Assembly: GCA_020735665.1 (NCBI GenBank)
Contig: CP085928.1
Location: forward strand, 2,464,501-2,528,500
DNA: 64,000 nucleotides
Origin: Lachnospiraceae bacterium GAM79
GTDB taxonomy: Bacteria; Bacillota; Clostridia; Lachnospirales; Lachnospiraceae
Reading direction: 5' to 3'
In this document: piece by piece, positions 17,370 through 26,162 of the stretch
Numbering within the stretch: the stretch's first letter is position 1
Layout of the letters: every line of letters starts with the position of its first letter
Notes under the pieces: model-generated
Seen by the model: only the letters and a program-made list of their open reading frames with translations
What the model was told of the DNA's origin: nothing
Database searches by the model: none
Translations under genes and position numbers: made by a program

Positions 17370-18281
17370 TTATTCTCCATTCTGCCTGTTATCTGCTTTG
17401 CTACCGCATCTTTCGGCAGTTGCTTTATAATAATTATTCCATATGCCAGAATACACGATATTCCTGAGAATTTCCACATTTTTTATAATCGGAAGCTTCT
17501 CAAATTCTCTGGCACATTCTGCCGCCTGCATCATCAGGACTTCTTTTACCCAGTCTGCAAGCTTCTGCCATTCCTCCACCGGAATGTCCTCTGTCTTCAT
17601 TTCTTCACTACATGTAAGCTTGTGTATCAATGGATTAAAGCTGTGTTTTTTTCGGTCCTTTTCAATATCATCGTAAGCGTCCAGAATATATACAAATCTT
17701 CCAAGATAATAACCGATCTTTCTCAGATTTTCTTCCCATGCATCAGCTTTTACGGCAAATATCTCTGCCAGCACTTCACCAAAATATCCTGATAACCGAT
17801 CCAGATCTTCACTGTTTTCTTTCTCAAGCTCGCTGATCTTTGCAAGCCGATCTGCAATAGTATCAATCTTTTGTCTGTAATCATATAATCGGCTGTCTTC
17901 CTTTTCCAACTCTTTCTTCGGTATTAAAAGCTCCGCATACAGCTTACGAAACAGCTTCTTATCATCTGTCCAGTCATCCATGCATTTGTAATATGTAAGT
18001 ATACGGTTCATATCCGCTGCATAATCGGAGTACAGATTTCTGGCATATTCATGCTTTGTCATCGGATGGACCACACACCTTTTTGTACCCCGCTCCTCTG
18101 ACGGCTCATACAATCCGGTAAGCAGCAGCACCAGAAATGTCATATCGTAGCTTAATGACAACTGACCTTTTGCGCCCTGATCTTCTTTTAACGCCCTGCA
18201 CAACCCGCAGTAATACCTGTGGTATTCGTCAAATTCTTTAAATTTCATTTCCTGCTGGTTTACTACTATATATCCAAACAC
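17370..18281 (-). CDS. DUF5685 family protein
   Basis: 303 residues with a GTG start preceded by GGAG. The N-terminus FGYIVVNQQEMKFKEF then YYCGLCRALKE, with a CxxC pair, matches what I recall of the DUF5685 family. The rest is predicted helical and acidic-basic mixed (KCMDDWTDDKK, YILDAYDDIEKDRKKHSFNP). The DAYDDIEKD patch resembles the Asp-rich metal sites of all-alpha prenyl-synthase-like folds, which would fit an isoprenoid-handling helical bundle, but this is speculative. It is co-transcribed with the Hsp70 and DnaJ-like genes; as far as I recall this grouping recurs in Lachnospiraceae. No function is known to me. Confidence 0.7.
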   Translation of the reverse strand: MFGYIVVNQQEMKFKEFDEYHRYYCGLCRALKEDQGAKGQLSLSYDMTFLVLLLTGLYEPSEERGTKRCVVHPMTKHEYARNLYSDYAADMNRILTYYKCMDDWTDDKKLFRKLYAELLIPKKELEKEDSRLYDYRQKIDTIADRLAKISELEKENSEDLDRLSGYFGEVLAEIFAVKADAWEENLRKIGYYLGRFVYILDAYDDIEKDRKKHSFNPLIHKLTCSEEMKTEDIPVEEWQKLADWVKEVLMMQAAECAREFEKLPIIKNVEILRNIVYSGIWNNYYKATAERCGSKADNRQNGE

Positions 18282-18295
18282 GCGCCTGTCTCCAA

Positions 18296-18691
18296 TCAGC
18301 TTTTCTTAATAAAAGTATTCCCACATTTCGGACATCTTATCTCGATCCTGCCCTTGCCTCGTGGAATCCGGATCATCTGTTCACAACGTGGGCAGGTGAA
18401 GATCTTATAATTCTTTCCGGCTTCTTTGCTTTTTTTCATCCGTTTAAATACATTTCGAACGCCTGTCGTGTGGCTTAGAAACCACTTATTTTCTGCCGCA
18501 CGTTTGTCGTATTTCTTAGAAAAGATGCGCACATATCCATAGATAAAAGAAGCAAGTCCAAGGAAATACAAAACTCCTGTCTTCGCCCAGACATCTATGA
18601 TGATCAGGATCAGGCCCATCCAGGTCAGAAATGATGAAAACTGATCATTCCCATATCTTGTTCGCATAAAGTTATAAATCTTATCTCTCAT
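18296..18691 (-). CDS. Small membrane protein with C-terminal zinc ribbon
   Basis: 131 residues. Two hydrophobic helices at about 20-55 (FLTWMGLILIIIDVWA, VLYFLGLASFIYGYV) are followed by a basic cytoplasmic stretch. A four-cysteine ribbon closes the protein (CPRCEQMIRIPRGKG…RCPKCG, residues 100-124). The RIPRGKGRIEIRCPKC form is typical of small zinc-ribbon proteins in Firmicutes. It sits 14 nt upstream of the DUF5685-like gene and about 105 nt after the Hsp70 gene. It may dock the chaperone cluster to the membrane. Confidence 0.7.
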   Translation of the reverse strand: MRDKIYNFMRTRYGNDQFSSFLTWMGLILIIIDVWAKTGVLYFLGLASFIYGYVRIFSKKYDKRAAENKWFLSHTTGVRNVFKRMKKSKEAGKNYKIFTCPRCEQMIRIPRGKGRIEIRCPKCGNTFIKKS

Positions 18692-18796
18692 ATAAGCACC
18701 ATTCTTTCTTTACCCTGCAGATCTGCTGCCATTTCAGCACCTTCAGATCATGTATACTATTTATATATTTCCGATCCGACGATCGTAATATTCTGC

Positions 18797-20551
18797 CTAT
18801 CCAAGGATCATTGCAGATTCCTGTAACTGTCTGTAAGCATCCTTTATATTGCCCGCTTCTATATCCGTGATCCGGTCAGCATCCGTCCGACATACCAGTT
18901 TCTTTAAGTATTCCAAATCTCTCCGAATCTTCTTGATCTGAGCCTTATCCAGATTCTGACTTTGTACCTCTAACTGATTTTCTACTTTATATACATATGC
19001 TTCAGCTTCGTTCCAGATATCCATATTTTCCTTGTTGCCCTGAGTCTCTTTCTCGTACCGCATGGCATCTTCCCTTGCCCGACGGATCTCTTCCTCTGAA
19101 AGATTCGTGCTGGATGTGATCACGATCTGCTGTTCCACGCCTCTGCCAAGATCCTTTGCAGATACCTTTAGTATACCATTTACATCAAGGTCAAATGTAA
19201 CCTCGATCTGCGGAACTCCTGCAAGTGCTCGCTTGATCCCACTCAGGCGGAAGTTGCCAAGTAGCTTATTATCTCTGGTATATTTGCGTTCGCCCTGATA
19301 CACCTTTACCTCTACATCGCGCTGGAAATTTCCGGCCGTTGTAAAGATCTTAGATACCCGTGTCGGAATTGGTGAGTTTCTTGGGATCAGTACATTTGCA
19401 ATACCACCTAAGGTCTCGATTGACAGAGACAATGGCGTTACATCCATCAGCAAAATATCATTTACCTTATTTGTAACGGTCAGACCACCACTGAGCTTTC
19501 CTCCCTGAATCGCAGCTCCCATCGCAACGCACTCATCCGGGTTGAGATTCTTCGAAAGCTCTTTTCCGGTTATCCTCTTAACCTCGTCCATAACGGCAGG
19601 GATTCTGGTTGACCCACCAACCAATAATACCTTATCTAAACTTCCGGCTGATATACCTGCATCCCGAAGTGCCTGATTGACCGGACCGTCTGTCCGTTTT
19701 ACAAGATCATCTGTCAGCTCATTGAACAACTCTCTGGTTATGAGCATATCGAGATGCTTCGGCTCGTTCTTTACGACCGTGATAAACGGAAGATTGATAT
19801 GAGTCTGCAGCGTGCTGGATAATTCTTTCTTTGCCTCTTCGCATGCTTCCCGGATACGCTGTACCGCGGTTATATCTTTCTCCAGATTGATCCTTGTTTC
19901 TTTCTTAAATGACTTTATCACATACTGCACCAGACGCTCGTCAAAATCATCACCACCAAGATGATTGTCACCTGCAGTTGCCAGAACCTCGATCACATGA
20001 TCTCCGATCTCGATCACGGATACATCAAAGGTTCCGCCACCAAGGTCATATACCAGAATCTTCTGTGCCTGTCCGTTATCCAGACCATAGGCAAGTGCCG
20101 CTGATGTCGGCTCGTTAATGATTCGAAGTACATTTAACCCTGCGATCTTTCCTGCATCCTTTGTCGCCTGTCTCTGGCTGTCATCAAAATACGCCGGAAC
20201 CGTGATGACCGCATCATGAACCGGCTCACTCAGATAGTTTTCTGCATCTGCTCTTAACTTTGACAGAATGATCGCCGATATCTCCTGTGGTGAGTAATCT
20301 TTTCCATCTATTCTTTTTCTATATGCCGTTCCCATTTCTCTCTTGATCGATGCAATGGTTCTGTCTACATTTACCGTAAGCTGTCTCTTCGCAGCATCCC
20401 CCACCAGTCTGTCGCCATTTTTCGTAATGGCTACTATCGATGGTGTGGTACGGTTGCCTTCGGCATTCGGTATGATCGTCGCCTGTTCTCCTTCCAGAAC
20501 GGCCACGCAGCTATTTGTCGTTCCTAAATCTATTCCTATTACCCTGCTCAT
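18797..20551 (-). CDS. Accessory Hsp70 (DnaK-like) chaperone
   Basis: 584 residues from the ATG at 20551, which has AGGAGA six nt upstream and gives the usual [14 protein letters not shown] start. The ATPase domain is complete (phosphate loops [10 protein letters not shown] and [11 protein letters not shown]; adenosine motif [10 protein letters not shown]; linker [16 protein letters not shown]). The substrate domain is recognisable ([19 protein letters not shown]). The C-terminal lid is short: the protein ends at about the helical bundle and lacks the disordered acidic tail of housekeeping DnaK. No grpE, hrcA or ordinary dnaJ is adjacent. The setting argues for a specialised Hsp70 serving the membrane/DUF5685/J-protein cluster rather than the main heat-shock chaperone. 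Confidence 0.88.
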   Translation of the reverse strand: MSRVIGIDLGTTNSCVAVLEGEQATIIPNAEGNRTTPSIVAITKNGDRLVGDAAKRQLTVNVDRTIASIKREMGTAYRKRIDGKDYSPQEISAIILSKLRADAENYLSEPVHDAVITVPAYFDDSQRQATKDAGKIAGLNVLRIINEPTSAALAYGLDNGQAQKILVYDLGGGTFDVSVIEIGDHVIEVLATAGDNHLGGDDFDERLVQYVIKSFKKETRINLEKDITAVQRIREACEEAKKELSSTLQTHINLPFITVVKNEPKHLDMLITRELFNELTDDLVKRTDGPVNQALRDAGISAGSLDKVLLVGGSTRIPAVMDEVKRITGKELSKNLNPDECVAMGAAIQGGKLSGGLTVTNKVNDILLMDVTPLSLSIETLGGIANVLIPRNSPIPTRVSKIFTTAGNFQRDVEVKVYQGERKYTRDNKLLGNFRLSGIKRALAGVPQIEVTFDLDVNGILKVSAKDLGRGVEQQIVITSSTNLSEEEIRRAREDAMRYEKETQGNKENMDIWNEAEAYVYKVENQLEVQSQNLDKAQIKKIRRDLEYLKKLVCRTDADRITDIEAGNIKDAYRQLQESAMILG

Positions 20552-20690
20552 GTATGATCTCCTATTCTGCATCAATTATTTAAATTATTTTTCCTTACAC
20601 TTTTTCTAGAATGTATGATAGACAAGTTTTTTGAATAAATTGTGTATAGTTTATAAAGCAAGTATAAAGTGTTTCATAAAACTTTGGCTG

Positions 20691-20717
20691 CTGACAAATA
20701 CGAAAACATGCTATAAT
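20691..20717 (+). promoter_or_regulatory. Promoter for the EamA transporter
   Basis: Extended -10 TGCTATAAT (TATAAT at 20712-20717) with CTGACA at 20691-20696. The 15-bp spacer is short, and the TG extension probably compensates. Confidence 0.5.
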
Positions 20718-20813
20718 GAGCATTGCTATGGAATGTGTCTTCACATACCGGCATAATGCGAAAATACTGTTTATTTCCGCAAATATCTAACAAACAGAAA
20801 GTGGTGTTTTTAT

Positions 20814-21683
20814 ATGCGAGAGAAAACAAAAGCAATTCTTTATATAATTCTGTCCGGTGTCGGTTTTTCTTTTATGAATGTATTCGTACGATTATCCGGC
20901 GATCTTCCTACGATTGAAAAAGCATTTTTCCGTAATCTGGTCGCAGCATTCATCGCGCTTGTTGTCCTGATCCGAAGTGATCTCGGACTGCATTATGAGA
21001 AACGGCACATTCCGATGCTGTTTATGCGGTCGATCTGCGGCACACTCGGTATCATGTGTAACTTCTATGCAGTCGATCACATGAACATCGCCGATGCTTC
21101 GATCTTAAATAAGCTGTCACCGTTTGCCGCTGTTATCTTCTCGATCTTCCTGTTAAAGGAAAAGGCAAGTCTGAAACAATATGCTGCTCTGATCGGTGTA
21201 TTCATCGGTGCTTTATTTGTTATCAAACCATCCCTGAACTTCACTGATTTTGCTCCGGGTCTCATCGGTTTTACCGGCGGTATGGGTGCAGGCGCTGCTT
21301 ATGCGGCAGTAAGATATCTAAGCAACCACGGTGCAAAGAATCCACAGATCGTATTCTTTTTCTCCGCATTTTCGACTCTGGTCATGCTGCCGTTTGTGAT
21401 CGCCTTTTATAAACCGATGTCATTTTTCCAGTTGTTCTGTCTGTTAATGGCAGGTGCCTCCGCTGCTGTCGGTCAGTTCTCGATCACGGCTGCTTATTCA
21501 CATGCTCCGGCAAAGGAAATATCGATCTTCGATTATTCGCAGATCATCACCTCGGCAATCCTTGGTTTCATCTTCTTCAGCCAGATACCGGATGCACTGA
21601 GCTTTATCGGGTATGCCGTTATCATCGGCATTTCTTATCTGAACTGGCGCGCAGGATTAAAAGCAGATACAGCCGGCAAGTAA
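20814..21683 (+). CDS. EamA/DMT-family transporter
   Basis: 289 residues with about ten hydrophobic helices and two repeats of the EamA fold. Typical pieces are ILSGVGFSFMNVFVRLSG, EKAFFRNLVAAFIAL, NKLSPFAAVIFSIFLLKEKASLKQYAALIGVFIGALFVI and, in the second half, DYSQIITSAILGFIFFSQIPD. Such proteins export or import small metabolites (amino acids, nucleosides, sugar derivatives); the substrate cannot be told. The ribosome site is weak (GTGGTG). The gene is followed after 17 nt by the alcohol dehydrogenase remnant. Confidence 0.85.
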   Translation: MREKTKAILYIILSGVGFSFMNVFVRLSGDLPTIEKAFFRNLVAAFIALVVLIRSDLGLHYEKRHIPMLFMRSICGTLGIMCNFYAVDHMNIADASILNKLSPFAAVIFSIFLLKEKASLKQYAALIGVFIGALFVIKPSLNFTDFAPGLIGFTGGMGAGAAYAAVRYLSNHGAKNPQIVFFFSAFSTLVMLPFVIAFYKPMSFFQLFCLLMAGASAAVGQFSITAAYSHAPAKEISIFDYSQIITSAILGFIFFSQIPDALSFIGYAVIIGISYLNWRAGLKADTAGK

Positions 21684-21700
21684 ATTTAGATATTATTTAT

Positions 21701-22262
21701 ATGGCTAACAGATTTGTATTAAACGAAACATCTTATCATGGAGCAGGTGCGATCACAGAGATCGCTACAGAGGTCATCGGCCGTGGCTTCAAGAAAGCAT
21801 TTGTCTGCTCTGATCCTGATCTCATTAAGTTCGGTGTTACTAAGAAAGTAACAGATGTTCTGGACAACGCTGGTCTTGCATATGAGATCTATTCCAACAT
21901 TAAACCAAACCCAACCATCGAGAATGTTCAGTCAGGTGTTGCTGCTTTTAAGGCTGCTGAAGCTGATTACATCATTGCGATCGGTGGCGGATCATCCATG
22001 GACACAGCAAAGGGCGTTGCTCCTACCAAGAATAAATCCGTACCTATCTTCGCTGTACCTACAACAACCGGAACTGCTGCCGAGGTTACGATCAACTACG
22101 TTATCACAGGATGTTGGAATTCCAGCCAACTTAAAGGATATCGTAAAGCCGGAGGATATTCCTTTCCTTGCTCAGTCTGCATATGGCGATGCATGCCGTC
22201 CGGGCAATCCAAAAGAGACAAGCGTAAAGGATATCACCAAGCTGTACGAGTCATTGATCTAG
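21701..22262 (+). pseudogene. Deleted lactaldehyde-reductase-like iron alcohol dehydrogenase
   Basis: Residues 1-136 (21701-22108) match the N-terminus of FucO-type group III alcohol dehydrogenases (ANRFVLNETSYHGAGA, NPTIENV, IAIGGGSSMDTAKG, PTTTGTAAEVTINYVIT). From 22110 the +1 frame encodes the authentic C-terminus (DVGIPANLKDI, EDIPFLAQSAYGDACRPGNPKE, DITKLYESLI, TAG at 22260-22262). About 195 residues between the two are missing, including the metal-binding histidines. A second, in-frame loss of about 20 residues lies between DTAKG and PTKNKSVP. The reading frame as it stands runs on to 22273 as out-of-frame sequence. A ribosome site is not obvious. No active enzyme can come from this. 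Confidence 0.88.
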
Positions 22263-22271
22263 GATTTATAT

Positions 22272-22445
22272 AAAAACGGGGATGTAACATCGAGGGCATC
22301 ATAATCATTATTTCGCAAGGCGCTTTCGCTCTATCCTCATGTAACGGTACTAAGCTCCCGCTTATCAGCGGATCGCTAAGGACCGACATTCGGACTGGCT
22401 TGCTACATAATATTATGATGCCCTCAATGTTACATCCCTGTTTTT
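22272..22445. repeat. Long-hairpin repeat, family A (copy 6, left of the wall protein)
   Basis: Outer arms AAAAACGGGGATGTAACATC…GAGGGCATCATAAT and complement, ending in TTTTT. The core has ATTTCGCAAGGCGCTTTCGC, CATGTAACGGTACTAAGCTC, inner stem CCGCT-TATC-AGCGG, and GCTAAGGACCGACATTCGGA. It is near-identical to the copy at 24279-24437. It lies between the converging pseudogene and the wall-protein gene and would terminate both. Confidence 0.8.
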
Positions 22446-22483
22446 ATGCTATCTGTAAAATAATCCTACAGCTAACCGGTCTT

Positions 22484-24103
22484 TTACTTTTTTCTCCTTT
22501 TTTTAATGCTCATTACTCCAATGGCAGCTCCACCACTGACAAATAAAAGAACAACCGCCAAAACAGGTACACTGTTATCACCTGTCTGTAAAGACTTCGG
22601 TTCATCTTTTAACTTTGGTATTATTACAGCTTCTGCTTTGATCTCTTTCTTTCCGGCTTCATCGCTGTAATACTTTCCGCAACCATCACAATACCAATAT
22701 TCAACATTTCCTTCAGACTTTTTCGTAGCAGCCTTAGCATCAACATGCTTGAAATCTGAATGATTTTCTGAATCTATTTCTCCATAAGCTTCACCACATA
22801 CTTCACACTTTGCTTTTTCACTACATGTGGCTATACCGCCTTTATGTCCTTTTGCTTTAACCACCGAACCGGATGAAAGCTTTTTCCCGCATCCCTTGCA
22901 GTAGGTATCTCCGGTATAGCCATCTTTGGTACAGGTTGCTGACTGTTTCTTTCTGACCTCGGTTTCTCCTGCATGATTATCAGAATTATATTCACCATAT
23001 TCTGCTCCGCAGCTTGTGCAAACTGCTTTCTCATGACAGGTTGCTGTGCCTCCGCTATGTTCACAGTTATAGCCGCATTTCTGACATACACCATCTTTCC
23101 ATTCATGCTTTTCTTTTGCAACACTTACGAGGCTGCAGCAATTCCATTTCTTCTCGTGTGTATCAGCTGTCTGAATCCACTCCTCTGTTCCCGTATGATT
23201 GCTCGGATTCAGATCTCCATAACTTTCTCCACAAACCTCACACTTTGCTTTTTCTGTACAAGTTGCTTTGCCGCCGCTGCACTTTGCGGTTTCAGAAGCG
23301 TTACAGCCATTTGTCTCACATTTCCGGATATGCATTCCTGCAGCAGCATCATCATGTTGCCATTCCCCAAATGCATGTTCTGATCTGCCTGCCGCAATTG
23401 TATATCCACATACATTACATGTAGCAGCAGTCGTACAATCTGCATCATCATTTGATATATGCGCTGTCTTGGCAGTCACACTTGATGCCTTATCCGGACA
23501 ATTTGTATCGTCACATTCCTGCCAATGACCGCTTTCATCACTGTTCCAGATACTGTTACTATAACTATGTTCATGTATGGAAAGATATACTCCATCTCCA
23601 CTACCTACTTTTGAAACAGTATATGTATATACCTTTCCTGCTTCAAAAACATAGTCATCCATGCGCGCTTTATCTGTTCCCCCATTTCCTACGATCCAAA
23701 CTCTATCATCTGGTGTTGGATTTGTAATAACATAATCATATGTTCCTGACGGAATTGTAATTTTGGCTGATGAACCATATGGGATACTATTTTGCGTATC
23801 CCTTGCTCCATCTGCATTTCCAGGTATTTTGTATTCGAACCTGTCGTACACAGATGACGGGACATCATCATTTCTACTAAGCGGACCACTATCTGGTATT
23901 ACATCACCATATGTATCATGGTCTTCATCCAACAAAAATTGAAATCCTGAGCTGTCTTCCCAATCACAGTTATTAACCAATATGATTGTAGCCGTGCCTG
24001 TCTGTGTCTGCGAATCTTCTGCATGCACAGTATAAGCAGTTGACACACCTCCTGTTAATAATGCGCAGCCTAACAATAAACTGCTTACAATTCGTTTTCT
24101 CAT
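22484..24103 (-). CDS. Sortase-anchored surface protein with DUF2436-like domain and Cys repeats
   Basis: 539 residues from the ATG at 24103, which has GGAGGG upstream and opens a clear signal peptide (1-28). Residues about 35-175 resemble the DUF2436 module of Porphyromonas gingipains and HagA: GFQFLLDEDHDTYGDVIP, FEYKIPGNADG, SGTYDYVITNPTPDDRVWI, DDYVFEAGKVYTYTV. Several cysteine-rich repeats of the form TCxEKAxCxxCGExYGexnxxNH follow (about 215-450). A WYCDGCGKYYSDEAG motif then precedes a cell-wall sorting signal: the LQTGD sortase motif, a hydrophobic helix and a KKRRKK tail. It should be fixed to peptidoglycan and face the gut lumen. Adhesion is a family-based guess. The gene has its own promoter and is bracketed by two copies of one repeat. 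Confidence 0.85.
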   Translation of the reverse strand: MRKRIVSSLLLGCALLTGGVSTAYTVHAEDSQTQTGTATIILVNNCDWEDSSGFQFLLDEDHDTYGDVIPDSGPLSRNDDVPSSVYDRFEYKIPGNADGARDTQNSIPYGSSAKITIPSGTYDYVITNPTPDDRVWIVGNGGTDKARMDDYVFEAGKVYTYTVSKVGSGDGVYLSIHEHSYSNSIWNSDESGHWQECDDTNCPDKASSVTAKTAHISNDDADCTTAATCNVCGYTIAAGRSEHAFGEWQHDDAAAGMHIRKCETNGCNASETAKCSGGKATCTEKAKCEVCGESYGDLNPSNHTGTEEWIQTADTHEKKWNCCSLVSVAKEKHEWKDGVCQKCGYNCEHSGGTATCHEKAVCTSCGAEYGEYNSDNHAGETEVRKKQSATCTKDGYTGDTYCKGCGKKLSSGSVVKAKGHKGGIATCSEKAKCEVCGEAYGEIDSENHSDFKHVDAKAATKKSEGNVEYWYCDGCGKYYSDEAGKKEIKAEAVIIPKLKDEPKSLQTGDNSVPVLAVVLLFVSGGAAIGVMSIKKRRKK

Positions 24104-24229
24104 TTCTTTACCCTCCATTTCTAAATGATAAACCTCCGCTTCGCACTGTATTAATCTCCCTGACCAAAAGGCTCTGCATAACCCCAACAGAAATAACCTT
24201 TTGTATAATTGAAACCAGTACATATGTTA

Positions 24230-24259
24230 ATTATAACATATACGATATTTGAATGTCAC
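24230..24259 (-). promoter_or_regulatory. Promoter for the DUF2436-like wall protein
   Basis: On the minus strand GTGACA (24259-24254), 18-bp spacer, TATAAT (24235-24230) with TGT just ahead of it. The leader is about 120 nt. Confidence 0.6.
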
Positions 24260-24278
24260 CAATCAAAGTGTACACTAC

Positions 24279-24437
24279 AAAAACAGGGATGTAACATTGA
24301 GGGCATCATAATATTATTTCGCTCTATCCTCATGTAACGGTACTAAGCTCCCGCTTATCAGCGGATCACTAAGGACCGACATTCGGACAGGCTTGCTACA
24401 TAATATTATGATGCCCTCAATGTTACATCCCTGTTTT
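24279..24437. repeat. Long-hairpin repeat, family A (copy 7, right of the wall protein)
   Basis: Same sequence and orientation as 22272-22445, differing by a few substitutions and the loss of about 13 nt (CAAGGCGCTTTCG) in one half of the core. It ends ten nt from the accDA stop codon. On the minus strand it reads into a T run, so it probably terminates the fabF-accDA operon. Confidence 0.8.
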
Positions 24438-24446
24438 TTATTTTAT

Positions 24447-26156
24447 TTACATCTCACGGAATCTCTTATATCTTGCAGCAGCAATTTCTTCGCCGCTCAT
24501 TCCATCGAATTTCTTCAGGAATTCCTTGGCATTCATCTTAATGAATTTACCGATATATGGGACAGATTCTTTATCTGCTCCGCCATACTCAGGAATAACC
24601 TTCTCGATCACACCAAGTCTTGAAAGATCCTGTGCGGTAAGCTGCATAACCTCTGCTGCCTCCTCTGCACGGTTGCTGTCCTTCCAGAGAATTGATGCAT
24701 AGCCTTCCGGTGAAAGAATGGAGTATACTGCATTTTCAAGCATCCATACTTCATTACCAACTGCCATAGCAAGTGCTCCACCACTGCCGCCTTCACCGAT
24801 CAGGATACAAAGTACAGGAACTTTAAGGGCTGACATCTCGTAAAGGTTTCTTGCGATTGCTTCACCCATACCACGTTCCTCTGCTTCCAGTCCACAGAAT
24901 GCACCAGGTGTATTTACAAATGTGATGATAGGACGGTTGAACTTCTCTGCCTGTTTCATCAGACGAAGCGCCTTACGGTATCCATCCGGAAGCGGCATAC
25001 CGAAATTACGCTCCATACACTCTGTCATGCTGGAACCCTTTACCTGTGCGATCACGGTTACAGGCTGTCCATCGATATGACCGATACCACCAACGATTGC
25101 TTTATCATCATTCATTGTTCTGTCTCCATGGATCTCATGGAAATCATCACAGATATAATCAATATAATCAAGTGCGCATGGACGAGTCATCTGTCTTGTA
25201 CCACGGATCTTCTCCCAAGGAGTCTTATTCTCAACAGAAGTCAATCTCTCCTTTAAGATCTCGCTGATATCAAACTTCTCGTCTTCTTCCTTATCGAAGT
25301 TTGCATAACCGGTTCTCTGCTTATGTGTAACGATCAACTGGTACATGGTATCCTTCATCTTATCTCTGGTAATAATTCCATCGATAATACCATGCTCTAC
25401 CAGGAACTCAGAACGCTGGAAGCCTTCCGGAAGATCCTGTCCGATCGTCTGTTTGATAACACGAGGACCTGCAAAGCCAACCAGAGCACCAGGCTCACCT
25501 AAGATGATGTCGCCAAGCATTGCAAAGCTGGCTGTTACACCACCGGTTGTAGGATCTGTAAGGATCGATACATATAACAATCCGGCTTCTGAATGTTTCT
25601 TCAATGCTGCGGAGGTTTTTGCCATCTGCATCAGGGAAATGATACCCTCCTGCATTCTGGCACCACCGGAACAACAGAACATGAATACAGGAAGCTTTTC
25701 TTCTGTTGCACGCTCAACCGCTCTGGCAATCTTCTCACCAACAACATAGCCCATACTGCTCATCAGGAATCTGGCATCACAGATACCGATCATAGCCGGC
25801 TCACCATTGATCAGAGCCTTACCGACTGTAACCGCTTCTTTCAATCCTGTCTTTTCCTGCGCAGCCTTAACCTTATCCTCATATCCGGCTGTATTTAACG
25901 GATTTGACATCGGCATATCTTCAAACCATGGTTCAAATGACTTTGGATCTGTTACCATCTTGATACGGTTCTTTGTCTTAACACGGAAATAAGAACCACA
26001 TTCATAACAGATATATTTTGCCTTTACAACTCTCTGCTTATCAAGCTCAGCTCCACATTTCGGACATTTTACAGTCTCCGGTTTTGGCTGCTCCGCTTCG
26101 ACAGCCTTCATTTTTTCCATCTCGGCTTCTTTTGCCTTTTTCTTTATAAATAACAT
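24447..26156 (-). CDS. accDA: Fused acetyl-CoA carboxylase carboxyltransferase, beta-alpha
   Basis: 569 residues. Residues about 25-290 are AccD: zinc ribbon CPKC…CYEC near 35-57, [31 protein letters not shown], and the oxyanion loops [12 protein letters not shown] and [16 protein letters not shown]. Residues about 300-569 are Acc[76 protein letters not shown]. In most bacteria these are two proteins that form the tetramer transferring CO2 from biotin to acetyl-CoA; here they are one chain. The start lies 6 nt after fabF, whose last codons supply AAGGAG. Biotin carboxylase and carrier genes are not in the window. Confidence 0.93.
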   Translation of the reverse strand: MLFIKKKAKEAEMEKMKAVEAEQPKPETVKCPKCGAELDKQRVVKAKYICYECGSYFRVKTKNRIKMVTDPKSFEPWFEDMPMSNPLNTAGYEDKVKAAQEKTGLKEAVTVGKALINGEPAMIGICDARFLMSSMGYVVGEKIARAVERATEEKLPVFMFCCSGGARMQEGIISLMQMAKTSAALKKHSEAGLLYVSILTDPTTGGVTASFAMLGDIILGEPGALVGFAGPRVIKQTIGQDLPEGFQRSEFLVEHGIIDGIITRDKMKDTMYQLIVTHKQRTGYANFDKEEDEKFDISEILKERLTSVENKTPWEKIRGTRQMTRPCALDYIDYICDDFHEIHGDRTMNDDKAIVGGIGHIDGQPVTVIAQVKGSSMTECMERNFGMPLPDGYRKALRLMKQAEKFNRPIITFVNTPGAFCGLEAEERGMGEAIARNLYEMSALKVPVLCILIGEGGSGGALAMAVGNEVWMLENAVYSILSPEGYASILWKDSNRAEEAAEVMQLTAQDLSRLGVIEKVIPEYGGADKESVPYIGKFIKMNAKEFLKKFDGMSGEEIAAARYKRFREM

Positions 26157-26162
26157 TTCTTT

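Noticed and set aside
22272-24437. Composite insertion sequence around the wall protein
   Set aside because: The flanking repeats match each other but contain no transposase frame and show no target duplication I can see; recorded only as a possible recombination cassette.
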